Notes under the pieces: generated by a model
Told to the model about the DNA's origin: nothing
Seen by the model: only the letters and a program-made list of their open reading frames with translations
The model's database searches: none
In this document: one piece after another, positions 42,912-51,989 of the stretch
Layout of the letters: every line of letters starts with the position of its first letter
Position numbering within the stretch: position 1 is the first letter of the stretch
Translations under genes and position numbers: made by a program
Source: Tabrizicola_A sp044377735
Lineage (GTDB): Bacteria; Pseudomonadota; Alphaproteobacteria; Rhodobacterales; Rhodobacteraceae
Length of the DNA stretch: 64,000 bases
Direction of reading: 5' to 3'
Assembly (NCBI GenBank): GCA_044377735.1
Contig: JBILYK010000003.1
Location: forward strand, 45,337-109,336

Positions 42912-42947
42912 TTCAAAAAGAATTTGACGGCGAATCAGTCCTGACTC
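42910..42947 (+). promoter_or_regulatory. ccrM promoter region with three GANTC sites
   Basis: GATTC (42910-42914, overlapping the rnhB stop), GAATC (42932-42936) and GACTC (42943-42947) all match GANTC, the target of the methyltransferase encoded 52 bases downstream. A TTGACG (42924-42929) could be a -35 box, with CATCTT 17 bases further as a weak -10, so two of the sites would lie inside or on the promoter. The functional reading is inference; in Caulobacter the ccrM promoter is known to be methylation-sensitive. Confidence 0.6.
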
Positions 42948-42998
42948 ATCTTAGGCACATCGAGCGGCACACAAGATGCTGGGGCAGATGAGGCGAGA

Positions 42999-44126
42999 AT
43001 GGCGACGAAAACAAAGACCGTGCAGGGCGACCCCCTGCCGCTTAACCAGATTGTTGCAGGCGACTGCATCGACGTGATGAACAGCCTGCCGGCAGGCTCG
43101 GTAGACCTGATCTTCGCAGATCCCCCCTATAATTTGCAGCTGAAGGGCGAATTGCACCGGCCCGACAACAGCGTTGTCGATGCGGTTGATGATCACTGGG
43201 ACCAGTTCTCCAGCTTTGCCGCCTACGACAAATTCACCCGGGAATGGCTGGCCGCCGCCCGCCGCCTGTTGAAACCAACCGGCGCGATATGGGTGATCGG
43301 TAGCTATCACAATATTTTCCGTGTCGGCTCGGCCTTGCAAGACCATGGCTTTTGGATGCTAAACGACGTGGTCTGGCGCAAATCGAACCCGATGCCGAAT
43401 TTCCGCGGCAAGCGGCTGACCAACGCGCATGAAACCCTGATCTGGGCTTCTCGCGATGAAAACGCGAAGTACACTTTTAACTACGAAGCGCTGAAAGAGC
43501 TCAATGACGGCGTGCAAATGAGGTCAGACTGGGTTCTGCCGATCTGTACCGGGCATGAGCGTCTGAAGGACGAACATGGCGACAAAGCCCACCCGACGCA
43601 AAAGCCGGAAAGCCTGTTGCACCGTATCTTGATTGCCACGACCAACCCCGGCGATGTGGTCTTAGACCCGTTCTTCGGCACAGGAACAACCGGGGCCGTG
43701 GCCAAGATGCTGGGCCGCGATTTCATTGGGATTGAGCGTGAAGAGGCTTACCGCAAGGTTGCCCAAGCGCGCATCGACCGCGTGCGGAAGTTTGACGCAA
43801 GCGCCTTGGAAATCACCGGATCAAAGCGCTCTGAACCGCGTGTCCCATTCGGGCAGGTGGTGGAGCGCGGCATGCTGCGTCCGGGGGAAGAGCTGTTTTC
43901 CATCGGCAACCGGTTCAAGGTCAAAGTGCGCGCCGATGGCACGCTGATCGGCAATGACGTCAAGGGCTCGATCCATCAGGTCGGCGCGGCGCTGGAAGGT
44001 GCGCCCTCGTGCAACGGCTGGACCTATTGGCACTACAAGCGCGACGGCAAGATGGTGCCAATCGACATTCTGCGTCAGCAGATCCGTGCCGAGATGGAGG
44101 CTGACCAGGCCGGCCGTCCGCATTGA
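42999..44126 (+). CDS. ccrM: CcrM-type DNA adenine methyltransferase (GANTC)
   Basis: 375 residues. Beta-class adenine methyltransferase: catalytic DPPYNL at 41-46 precedes the SAM motif DPFFGTGTTGAVAKMLGRDFIGIE (~222-245). Specific CcrM patterns are GSYHNIFRVGSALQDHGFW and NPMPNFRGKRLTNAHETLIWA. The extra C-terminal domain (~280-375) is typical of CcrM and helps DNA recognition. The enzyme methylates adenine in GANTC and links gene expression to replication in alphaproteobacteria. A perfect terminator follows 75 bases after the stop. Confidence 0.96.
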   Translation: MATKTKTVQGDPLPLNQIVAGDCIDVMNSLPAGSVDLIFADPPYNLQLKGELHRPDNSVVDAVDDHWDQFSSFAAYDKFTREWLAAARRLLKPTGAIWVIGSYHNIFRVGSALQDHGFWMLNDVVWRKSNPMPNFRGKRLTNAHETLIWASRDENAKYTFNYEALKELNDGVQMRSDWVLPICTGHERLKDEHGDKAHPTQKPESLLHRILIATTNPGDVVLDPFFGTGTTGAVAKMLGRDFIGIEREEAYRKVAQARIDRVRKFDASALEITGSKRSEPRVPFGQVVERGMLRPGEELFSIGNRFKVKVRADGTLIGNDVKGSIHQVGAALEGAPSCNGWTYWHYKRDGKMVPIDILRQQIRAEMEADQAGRPH

Positions 44127-44201
44127 TGTTAGGGGCAATCTGCCCCCCATCTTCTGACATTCAGTTTACGCCTGTGCCGTGGTCCGCCTGCGGCACAAAC
44201 T

Positions 44202-44231
44202 GCCCCGGCATGGTTTCATGCCGGGGCCTTT
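44202..44231. terminator. Rho-independent terminator after ccrM
   Basis: GCCCCGGCATG / CATGCCGGGGC, a perfect 11-bp stem with loop GTTT, followed by CTTTT. It lies between convergent ccrM and the oxygenase gene. A smaller hairpin, GGGGCA-atc-TGCCCC (44132-44146), lies just after the ccrM stop. Confidence 0.82.
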
Positions 44232-44243
44232 TCGCTGAACTGC

Positions 44244-45029
44244 TTAGGCTGCGCGCCCGTAGAACCCGCGCTGCTCTTCCTCGGTGAACCGCACGCCCGG
44301 TTTTTCATAGAAGGAAAACACCGCGATGATCCGCGTTCTGCCGCCCTGAACCGGCGTGACCCGATGGGCGGTGTTCTTGCCGCGGAATACATTCAGCGTG
44401 CCCGGTTCAAGCGAGATGGCCTGCAAATCGGGGTCTTTGCCCGTCAAAAGCTGTGCCACACCGTCATAGTTCGGATCTTCGGCCGACCGCAGATCTGTGC
44501 GGTACTCGAACGCTCCACCGGCCTCGGGGGCTTGCAGCAAGAGCGTCGTGGTGAATTCCGACCGATCAAAGTGCCAGTTCAGCCCCTCACCCGCTCCATA
44601 TTGCATCGCATTCACCCGGGCCAAGGGATCATCCATCGTGAACAGTAGCGGCTTGTCCATCGTCGCGGCCAGAAACGCAGCGAAGGGCTGCCACTCATAC
44701 AGCGCCTTGATGCTGCCGCCGATTTGGTCGCCACAGAGCGTCTTGTTGATCGTCTCAAACAGCGTCAGGGCTGGATGATCCGCTGCCAGTCCCGGCACTT
44801 CTTTGCGGAAGTAGATGTTGTGCTTGCGGGCATGGGTAAAGGATTCGCCGTCAAAGCGTGGCGCCAGTTCGCGAACCGCTGCCTTTTGTGCGGCGGGCTT
44901 CAAGAACCCTGGCAGATTGAACATCCCAGTTTCAGCCAGTTCGGCCTTGGCCGCAGCCACAATGGCATCCCACGCGGGGGTGCCCGGTTGATCCAGCGGG
45001 TATCGATCCAGATCCAGAATGTCATGCAT
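44244..45029 (-). CDS. 2-oxoglutarate/Fe(II)-dependent oxygenase-like protein
   Basis: 261 residues. The iron-binding HxD lies in LNWHFDRSEF (~150) and the distal His with the 2OG-binding Arg in NTAHRVTPVQGGRTRII (~220-235), the double-stranded beta-helix pattern. The N-terminal part has FNLPGFLKPAAQKAAV, as in prolyl-hydroxylase-like proteins. Substrate unknown; small-molecule or amino-acid hydroxylation is possible. It diverges from a LysR gene across 97 bases, an arrangement in which the regulator commonly controls its neighbour. Confidence 0.8.
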   Translation of the reverse strand: MHDILDLDRYPLDQPGTPAWDAIVAAAKAELAETGMFNLPGFLKPAAQKAAVRELAPRFDGESFTHARKHNIYFRKEVPGLAADHPALTLFETINKTLCGDQIGGSIKALYEWQPFAAFLAATMDKPLLFTMDDPLARVNAMQYGAGEGLNWHFDRSEFTTTLLLQAPEAGGAFEYRTDLRSAEDPNYDGVAQLLTGKDPDLQAISLEPGTLNVFRGKNTAHRVTPVQGGRTRIIAVFSFYEKPGVRFTEEEQRGFYGRAA

Positions 45030-45126
45030 GGCGCGCTCCTATGGCTGTCCTGTGGTGCAAGGATTGACTTGACCTCAGCGCAAATCAACAAGAGAAACTG
45101 TGGGGGAGCATAAGGAAAACTTCTGT

Positions 45127-45999
45127 GTGAAACCCGATCAACCTTCTCTAAACGCCCTGCGAGCCTTTGAATCTGCCGCCCGTCGCGGCAGTTTTGTTCT
45201 GGCGGCGACCGAGTTGGGCGTCTCTGCGGCTGCCATCAGCCAATTGGTGCGCGGGTTAGAATCTGACATGCGGCGCCAGCTTTTCCTGCGCCAAGGCAAC
45301 CGCCTTCTCCTTACTGATGCGGGCCGCGAGATTTACCCCGCACTGGAAACCGCCTTCCGTGAGATTTCCAGCATCACACCCTTGGGCGAAGTCGGCCCGC
45401 GGCCCAAACGGCTGATCCTTTCTGTCTTGCCATGGCTTGCCCCTTGGGCGCTTGGCGCATTGGCCGATTACCCCGCACCGGTCGAGCTTCGAGCCGAACC
45501 CGACCCGGTCGCGCTGACCGAAGGAGCGGCGGACCTGCGGCTCAGCTACGGCGGTGCACTGTATCCCGACCACAAGGTTGTACCGCTTTTTGCGGACCAA
45601 ATGGTGATTGTTCGGGCCCGGTCCGGCCCAATCAGCGATGGCCCGCGCGTGACGGTAAACTGGGGTGCGGCCTATGCGTCACTGCCCGGTTGGGCGCTGT
45701 GGCACGCCCAAAACGGCCTTCCACCGTCCGATACGGCCAATGGATTAGCGGTTAACGACCCCCATCTGGCGCTTTTGGCGGTGCGTCAGGGGCAGGGGGC
45801 CGCGCTGGTGCCTCAAATCGTCGCCATCTCTGCCCCCGATCTGCATCAGATGGCTGCGGGCTTTACCCTGCCCTGGCCCTACGCCCTCATTCACCTGAAC
45901 GCCCGCGCTCGCGATCGCCCCTTGACAGCGCTCGTCAGCCATCTTTTTGGGAAAACAACCGGTCAGCCAGCCTTGGCCCAATCGGTCACACCGGGATAA
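45127..45999 (+). CDS. LysR family transcriptional regulator
   Basis: 290 residues from GTG at 45127, preceded by AAGGAA (a GTG at 45100 gives a longer form with poorer context). N-terminal helix-turn-helix: SLNALRAFESAARRGSFVLA, GVSAAAISQLVRGLE, then NRLLLTDAGRE, as in the GcvA/AmpR branch. The C-terminal effector domain is slightly short. It is divergent from the oxygenase gene; TTGA (45069-45072) and TCAA (45085-45088) half-sites in the gap could be its operator. Its 3' end overlaps the convergent alkB by 37 bases. Confidence 0.9.
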   Translation: MKPDQPSLNALRAFESAARRGSFVLAATELGVSAAAISQLVRGLESDMRRQLFLRQGNRLLLTDAGREIYPALETAFREISSITPLGEVGPRPKRLILSVLPWLAPWALGALADYPAPVELRAEPDPVALTEGAADLRLSYGGALYPDHKVVPLFADQMVIVRARSGPISDGPRVTVNWGAAYASLPGWALWHAQNGLPPSDTANGLAVNDPHLALLAVRQGQGAALVPQIVAISAPDLHQMAAGFTLPWPYALIHLNARARDRPLTALVSHLFGKTTGQPALAQSVTPG

Positions 46000-47060
46000 A
46001 ACTGCCGCCGCCATGCCCGAACGCGCGGATTCATCCGCCGCCGCCACAAAGGTGGGATCATGGCCAATGCCGTCATCGCCGGATAGCCCATCGGCAGCAT
46101 CGGCGCTTCGGTTTCCGGGTAGGTTTGCAACAAGGGAAAGCGGCGGTCGGGCTTGTAATGGTGATCCGAGTGGCGCTGCAGATTGATGAGCAACCAGTTC
46201 GAGGCCCGGTGCGGCGCGTTCCAACTGTGATGTGGGCGCACGGGCTCATATTTGCCATTCGGCAGCTTCTGGCGCACCAGACCGTAGTGTTCGACGTAAT
46301 TCGTCAGCTCCAACTGCCAGACAGCAAAAAACGCCTGCAGCAGGAACAGCCCCACACCATAGCCGCCGCCCACCAGATAGGTCGCGACAAGCGCCAGCCC
46401 CTGCAGGGCGCCATAGCGCCAGAACGGGTTTGACAGATGCCAGACCGGGCGGTCAATTTTGGCCAGCCGCTCTGCCTCCGCCTCCCAGGCAGATCGGGGG
46501 CAGGCCAGCAAGACCCGCAGGAAATACCGGTGGAAGCCTTCATTATAGCGCGCAGTCACCGGATCGCGCGGCGTGCCTACATAGCTGTGGTGGACCAGCA
46601 GATGTTCGGTGCGAAAATGGCTGTAAAGCACCGTCGCCAGCAACAGATCACCGAGCCAGCGCTCCCCCCGGTTTCTCTGATGCAGCAACTCATGCGCATA
46701 GACTATGCCGATCGTGCCCGAAACCACCCCAATGCCGAACATCAGACCGATGACTTCCAGCCAGCCCAGATCGCTGCGCGTCACCCACCAGATCGCCCCA
46801 TAGACCAGCGCGGCCTGGAGCGGAAACCAGATCAGCGTGATCAGCCGATGCCACAGCAGATCAGCCTCATCGGTCTGGGGGTCAGGGTTGGCTTCATCAC
46901 GGCCCAAAATCGTATCAAGAACCGTGACCAGCATCCACGCATAGGCGGGCAGCAAAAGCACCGTCCAGCCACCTTGGCTGATTGCAAACGCTGCCAACGG
47001 TACCAGACCCAACGAGAGCCAAAACGGCAAAGCATCGCGTAACGCGCCAAAATTGTTCAT
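45963..47060 (-). CDS. alkB: Alkane 1-monooxygenase (AlkB-like)
   Basis: 365 residues from ATG at 47060 with GGAGG five bases upstream. The eight-histidine di-iron signature of membrane fatty-acid-desaturase/AlkB proteins is present: HELLHQ, HLLVHHSYVGTPRDP, NYVEHYGL and LQRHSDHHYKP. Six or so membrane segments. AlkB hydroxylates terminal methyl groups of medium/long alkanes and needs rubredoxin and rubredoxin reductase, which are not adjacent. Related xylene or fatty-acid hydroxylases are the alternative, but NYVEHYG is the AlkB form. mutY lies 28 bases upstream on the same strand. Confidence 0.9.
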   Translation of the reverse strand: MNNFGALRDALPFWLSLGLVPLAAFAISQGGWTVLLLPAYAWMLVTVLDTILGRDEANPDPQTDEADLLWHRLITLIWFPLQAALVYGAIWWVTRSDLGWLEVIGLMFGIGVVSGTIGIVYAHELLHQRNRGERWLGDLLLATVLYSHFRTEHLLVHHSYVGTPRDPVTARYNEGFHRYFLRVLLACPRSAWEAEAERLAKIDRPVWHLSNPFWRYGALQGLALVATYLVGGGYGVGLFLLQAFFAVWQLELTNYVEHYGLVRQKLPNGKYEPVRPHHSWNAPHRASNWLLINLQRHSDHHYKPDRRFPLLQTYPETEAPMLPMGYPAMTALAMIPPLWRRRMNPRVRAWRRQFYPGVTDWAKAG

Positions 47061-47088
47061 CACAGCCTCCGGGGCACATCCCACAACT

Positions 47089-48159
47089 TTATGCCGAAGT
47101 TCCGCCCCACTCAACCGCGCGTGCTGTCGCGGTGTTCCAGACCTTGCGCATCAAGGTCGGCAAGGTGCCGGGGTGAAAGGCCGCACGCGGCACGAAAGCC
47201 CCACGATTAGGCTCGGAATCGGTCACTGCGGCGCGCACGCTAAGATCCAGATGGAAATGCGTGAAGGTATGGCGTAATGTACCAACCTCCTGCCACGCCG
47301 CCCTGACCGGCGCCGCGCCCCCGACCCCATCCCAACCATCTCCAGGAAAGCCAGGCATACCGCCCAACAGCCCTCGTGGTGGGCGATCCTCCAGCAAAAC
47401 CGCCCCATCGGCCCGCATGGCGACCCAGACAACACCCTGCCGCACGGGCTTGGCCGGCTTGGCCGCTTTGCGAGGTAGGTCGGCGGCAACCCCCGCCGCG
47501 CGACCGGCGCAAAACGTCATCAGTGGACAAATCCCGCATGCCGGCTTGCGCGGGCTGCAAATCGTGGCCCCCAGATCCATCATCGCCTGGGCATGATCGC
47601 CGGGCCGCGCATTGGGCGTCAGCAAGCCCGCCAGCCGCACCAATTCAGGTTTTGCGCCCGGCATCGCGGCCTCCACCGCGAAAAGCCGGGCACAGACCCG
47701 CTCGACGTTGCCGTCCACCACAACGGCTGGGCGGTCAAAGGCAATCGCCGCCACCGCCGCCGCCGTATAGGGTCCCACTCCGGGCAAGGCGCGCAAGCCC
47801 TCCACCGTATCTGGAAACCGCCCGCCATGATCGCGCACCACGGCCCGCGCACAGGCCAACAGGTTCCGCGCCCGCGCGTAATACCCAAGGCCCGCCCATT
47901 CCCCCATCACCAAGGCATCCTCTGCCGCCGCCAGATCCACCACCGTCGGCCAACGTGCGACAAAGCGACGGAAATAGTCGCGCACTGCCGCCACTGTGGT
48001 CTGCTGCAACATCACCTCGGACAGCCAGACATGATAGGGATCGGGCAAAACCCCCAGCCGTCGATCCTCGGGCCCCACGCGCCATGGCATCACCCGCGCC
48101 TGCGCATCATACCAATGCAACAGTTGCAGCCCCGCCACTTCATCGATCTGCTCACGCAA
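47089..48159 (-). CDS. mutY: A/G-specific adenine DNA glycosylase
   Basis: 356 residues from TTG at 48159 (GGGGG upstream). Helix-hairpin-helix glycosylase: LSEVMLQQTTV with catalytic Glu48, LPGVGPYTAAAVAAIAF hairpin, VVDGNVERV with catalytic Asp149, and the 4Fe-4S loop Cys201-X6-Cys208-X2-Cys211-X5-Cys217. The C-terminal Nudix-like domain (~235-356) for 8-oxoG recognition is present. It removes adenine mispaired with 8-oxoguanine. Divergent from the DUF721 gene; alkB follows on the same strand. Confidence 0.96.
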   Translation of the reverse strand: MREQIDEVAGLQLLHWYDAQARVMPWRVGPEDRRLGVLPDPYHVWLSEVMLQQTTVAAVRDYFRRFVARWPTVVDLAAAEDALVMGEWAGLGYYARARNLLACARAVVRDHGGRFPDTVEGLRALPGVGPYTAAAVAAIAFDRPAVVVDGNVERVCARLFAVEAAMPGAKPELVRLAGLLTPNARPGDHAQAMMDLGATICSPRKPACGICPLMTFCAGRAAGVAADLPRKAAKPAKPVRQGVVWVAMRADGAVLLEDRPPRGLLGGMPGFPGDGWDGVGGAAPVRAAWQEVGTLRHTFTHFHLDLSVRAAVTDSEPNRGAFVPRAAFHPGTLPTLMRKVWNTATARAVEWGGTSA

Positions 48160-48353
48160 GATTTACCCCCCGACGTCCCATCCCAAGGCATCCCAAAAAA
48201 TCTCCAAGCATTTGATTCAATTTTTCTTTCATCTTGGTTCAAATACCCCATGTGGGTCTGGGAGTGTGAAACCCCTGGGCGGTTTGCCACACGCAATCCG
48301 CTTTCCTTTCCGCCCCGCCCGCTTACAATAGCGTCAATCCCGGATAGGACCAG

Positions 48354-48884
48354 ATGGCCCGCACACCCGCCCCTCCACCATTCCGCCGCGAACGCGGATT
48401 TGAACCCACCGGTGGGTTGGTCACGCAGCAAGTCCGCAGTGTCGGTGAATCCCGTGGCTTTGCCGTGGCGCGGCTCTTGACCCACTGGGCCGAGATCGCG
48501 GGCGAGGATATGGCGCGCATCACCCGGCCGGTGAAAGTTGGCTATGGGCGCGAGGGCATGGGGGCCTCATTGACGCTTCTAACCACAGGTGCCGTGGCCC
48601 CGATGGTCGAGATGCAGAAGGAACGCCTGCGCGAACGGGTCAACGCAGCCTATGGCTATGCCGCGATTTCGCGCATTATTCTGACCCAGACCGCCGCCTC
48701 GGGCTTTGCCGAAGGGCAGGCAGAATTTACCCCCGCCCCCAAGTCCCCGGCGCCCCCCGATCCTGCGGTTCTGGCCAAGGCCGCCGAGACCGCAGCGCCG
48801 ATAGAGGATCCCGCCTTGCGGGCTGCTCTTGAAGCTATGGCGCAAAACATCTTAACTCGCCGCAATCCAAAGGAAAGCGCATGA
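48354..48884 (+). CDS. DUF721 (DciA-like) protein
   Basis: 176 residues. The N-terminal ~110 residues match DUF721: FRRERGFEPTGGLVTQQVRS, LLTHWAEIAGEDMARITRPV, and LTLLTTGAVAPMVEMQKERLRERVNA, a KH-like fold. The rest is Pro/Ala-rich and probably disordered. DUF721/DciA proteins in many bacteria help load the replicative helicase; whether this alphaproteobacterial member does so is inference. ATG at 48354; its stop overlaps the start of the DsbA-like gene (ATGA). Confidence 0.85.
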   Translation: MARTPAPPPFRRERGFEPTGGLVTQQVRSVGESRGFAVARLLTHWAEIAGEDMARITRPVKVGYGREGMGASLTLLTTGAVAPMVEMQKERLRERVNAAYGYAAISRIILTQTAASGFAEGQAEFTPAPKSPAPPDPAVLAKAAETAAPIEDPALRAALEAMAQNILTRRNPKESA

Positions 48885-49510
48885 CCATGACCAAGCTTCT
48901 CGCATCCGGCTTTTTGGCCCTGACGCTCGCCCTCGGGCTGGGCGCCGTCGCCACTGCGCAAGAAACCGCACCCGAGACCCCGGTCGAGATCAAGGATTTC
49001 TCGCTTGGCAGCCCAGATGCACCGGTCAAGATCACTGAATACGCCTCTTTCACCTGCTCGCATTGCGCCGCGTTCCACGCCACCACATTAAAGCCGCTGA
49101 AGGCCGAATACATTGATACCGGCAAGGTCGAATTCACGCTGCGTGAGGTGTATTTCGACCGTTATGGCCTTTGGGCGGCCATGATGGCGCGCTGTGGCGG
49201 TGATCTGCGCTATTTCGGGATCACCGACATTCTGTTTGAAACCCAACAAGACTGGGCTGGATCGGATGATCCCAATGTCGTGGTTGAAAACATCAAGAAA
49301 ATTGGTCGTACCGCTGGCATGGATGACGCCACGCTTGACGCCTGCATGAAAGACGGCGCCATGGCCGAGGCGATGGTGGCGCGGTTTGAAGAGAACATGA
49401 AGGCCGATGGCGTCGAAGGCACGCCAACGCTGTTCATCAACGGCACCAAACATGCCAATATGGATTACACCGCGCTGAAGTCGCTGATCGAGGCGGAGTT
49501 GGCCAAGTAA
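48881..49510 (+). CDS. DsbA family thiol-disulfide protein
   Basis: 209 residues. Signal peptide at ~1-26 (LLASGFLALTLALGLGAVATA). Thioredoxin-fold active site CSHC (59-62) in YASFTCSHCAAF and the cis-Pro region VEGTPTLFING. It acts in periplasmic disulfide chemistry as an oxidase or isomerase, similar to the BdbD/ScsC/DsbA-like group. It is translationally coupled to the DUF721 gene and lies 1 base before the CoA-transferase ATG. In many relatives smc is the next gene; here it is not. Confidence 0.9.
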   Translation: MTMTKLLASGFLALTLALGLGAVATAQETAPETPVEIKDFSLGSPDAPVKITEYASFTCSHCAAFHATTLKPLKAEYIDTGKVEFTLREVYFDRYGLWAAMMARCGGDLRYFGITDILFETQQDWAGSDDPNVVVENIKKIGRTAGMDDATLDACMKDGAMAEAMVARFEENMKADGVEGTPTLFINGTKHANMDYTALKSLIEAELAK

Positions 49511-49511
49511 C

Positions 49512-50639
49512 ATGACTTCTCCCCTTTCCGGCATCAAGGTTGTCGAACTCGCGCGGATTCTGGCCGGCCCTTGGGCGGGCCAGACCCTCGCTGACCTTGG
49601 CGCTGACGTGATCAAAGTCGAGGCCCCCGAAGGCGATGACACACGCCGCTGGGGCCCCCCCTTCATCGACCGCGACAGCGAGAAAACCGCCGCCTATTTC
49701 CACGCCACCAACCGGGGCAAGCGCGGTATCACCTGCGATTTCCGCACGGTCGAGGGTCAAGAGACGGTGCGTCGTCTGGTGGCTGACGCCGATGTGGTGA
49801 TCGAGAATTTCAAGGTCGGCGGGCTTGAGAAGTACGGACTCGACTATGCCAGCCTGTCCAAAGTGAACCCTCGTTTGGTCTATTGCTCGATCACCGGCTT
49901 TGGCCAAACCGGCCCTTATGCCCACCGCGCGGGCTATGACTTCATCATCCAAGGCATGGCCGGGCTGATGAGCGTCACGGGCGATTCTGAGGGTCAGCCG
50001 CAAAAGGTAGGCGTCGCGGTGACAGATATCTTCACAGGGGTTTATTCTGCGACCGCCATTCTCGCCGCCCTCTTGCAACGCGGGGTTACCGGGCGGGGTC
50101 AGCATATCGACATGGCGCTTTTGGATGTGGCGACCTCGATCATGGCCAATCAGGCGATGAACTACCTTGTCTCGGGCAAGGTGCCTGGCATGATGGGCAA
50201 TGCTCACCCCAATCTTGCGCCCTATGCGGTGTTTGATTGCGCTGATGGCTGGATCATTCTGGCAACTGGAAATGACGCGCAATATCAACGCCTTTGTGCC
50301 ATTCTGGGGCTGGATGACATGGCGCGTGCGCCCAAGTTCCTGACCAATGCCGACCGGATCGCCAACCGTGAAGAGATGACCGCCCGTATCATGCAGGCAA
50401 CACTGGGCTGGTCAAAGGCTGATCTGCTGCAGGCTTGTGAAGATCAGGGCGTGCCTGCGGGGCCGATCAATGATTTGGCCGAGGTGTTTGAAGACCCACA
50501 GGTGCAGGCGCGCGGCATGAAGATTGCACCTGGCGGTCTGCCGGGCATTCGCAGCCCGATGACCTTTTCAGACGCGGATCTGGCGCTGGATCGCCCGGCG
50601 CCTAAGCTGGGCGAGCATCAGGATGAAGTTCTGGGCTGA
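49512..50639 (+). CDS. CaiB/BaiF family (class III) CoA transferase
   Basis: 375 residues. Family motifs: LSGIKVVELARILAGPWAGQ (N-terminus), LADLGADVIKVEAPEGDDTRRWGPP, NRGKRGITCDF, and YDFIIQGMAGLMSVTG with the catalytic-Asp region following. Class III transferases move CoA between carboxylic acids (carnitine, bile acids, formate/oxalate, succinate). Substrate not inferable. Immediately downstream of the DsbA-like gene and convergent with the decayed pca block. Confidence 0.92.
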   Translation: MTSPLSGIKVVELARILAGPWAGQTLADLGADVIKVEAPEGDDTRRWGPPFIDRDSEKTAAYFHATNRGKRGITCDFRTVEGQETVRRLVADADVVIENFKVGGLEKYGLDYASLSKVNPRLVYCSITGFGQTGPYAHRAGYDFIIQGMAGLMSVTGDSEGQPQKVGVAVTDIFTGVYSATAILAALLQRGVTGRGQHIDMALLDVATSIMANQAMNYLVSGKVPGMMGNAHPNLAPYAVFDCADGWIILATGNDAQYQRLCAILGLDDMARAPKFLTNADRIANREEMTARIMQATLGWSKADLLQACEDQGVPAGPINDLAEVFEDPQVQARGMKIAPGGLPGIRSPMTFSDADLALDRPAPKLGEHQDEVLG

Positions 50640-50645
50640 TCCGGC

Positions 50646-51988
50646 TCAACCTGGTGTGATTGCCGCGACGGCGGCAAAGGCCCGTGCCTCTGCGGGTGCC
50701 TGACCCAAGCCGCCCTGCGTCAGAACCGTATGCTAATCGGTGCTGGGAAAATCCCGCACCGCCAGATTGGGCAAAACTGTGCCGGTGGCCTCCACCTCGC
50801 GGCAGGGCCGCTTGACTGCCGCCTGCGCCTTTGGGCGCGGCATGGCCAGAGCAAAGCTCAACGCTTCGGCATGGATCAGCACGCCAACCGCCGTCAGGTT
50901 GCGCGCCATGGCCGCCGCGTCGGGGGTGATCCGGCCCGCCAAGTCCTGCGCCAGCTCCGAGGCCCGGCGGTCAGAATGCAGGTCTGTGGCAGCCTCAGCC
51001 ACTCGACAAACCACGCTGCCCCATCGCGCTTTTGGCGATGCAGGTCCGCGCCTTGCACAACGCCCGCCAAGGGGCCCACCTGCCGCGACAAGGCCACCAG
51101 AACCGAAGGCCCGACCGGGTTTTGCTTTTGCGGCATGGTCGAAGATGCGCCTGCACCGGCAATCTGCACCTTGGCGATGCCTGACTGGGTCAAAAGGATC
51201 TGATCCTCGCCCAGCTTGCCCAAGACTGCCTTGGTCGTGGCCATCCACCCCGCAAGGGCTGTGATGCCCGTGCGGTCGCTGTGCCAACTGTGGCCGGGAT
51301 CATCCAGCCCCAGCGCCTTTGCCAGCCCGGCGCATACCGCAGGCCCGGCCTCGCCCATCGCTGAAAGCGTGCCCGCCGCCCCGACAAAGAAACGCGCAGC
51401 AAGGCTGGGCGCAAGGCCGCCAGCGCCGCGCGCTGTTCGTGCAAGGGCCAGCCCCAGCCCGCCACCACTGCGCCAAAGCTTGTGGGCGTGGCCACTTGGC
51501 CATAGGTCCGCGCCGCCATGGGCAGATCGGCATGTGCCGCCGCCAAGGCCCCGAGCGCCGCCAAAAGACCGTCCAACCGGCCTTCCCACATCTTGATTAG
51601 GCGCTTCAGCCGCAGGGCCAATGCGCTCTATAGGATGTCTTGGCTCATTACTGCCCAATGGGCATAGGCGGCATGATCCGGAGCGTTGTAGGCAGAGTGC
51701 GAAAGGCCGCCACCAGCGCTGGAACCAAAACGGCATTCACCGCCGTTTCTGCGGCAAGCGCTGATGGGTCGATCTGTACCTTAAAGGACGCACAGTACAA
51801 AAAGGCCACACTTTCCGCCAGGATCACCCCCAACTCACCCTGCACTTTGGCCAAGGCCCCATCGAGCAGCAGAATCGCCCTAACCTGGGCGCTTTCGGAA
51901 AACAGCCGCGCGGTCTCGTCATCGCCGAAAAAGTGGGCGTAGAATGGGTTGTCGGCGGGGCATTTGGGCCTTGCGCGGTCTGGGCCAT
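50646..51988 (-). pseudogene. pcaB: pcaB remnant (3-carboxy-cis,cis-muconate cycloisomerase)
   Basis: Pieces of PcaB appear in order but in changing frames: FFGDDETARLFSESAQ (~51.93 kb), MWEGRLDGLLAALGALAAAH (~51.58 kb), GAGASSTMPQKQNPVGPSV (the fumarase-superfamily signature, ~51.13 kb), AEALSFALAMPRPKAQAAVK (~50.83 kb) and LGQAPAEARAFAA (~50.68 kb). In-frame TAG codons occur at 51630-51628 and 50735-50733, and at least three frameshifts lie near 51.69, 51.40 and 51.01 kb. The intact enzyme converts 3-carboxymuconate to the lactone in protocatechuate degradation; this copy cannot make it. Confidence 0.88.
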
Positions 51989-51989
51989 G

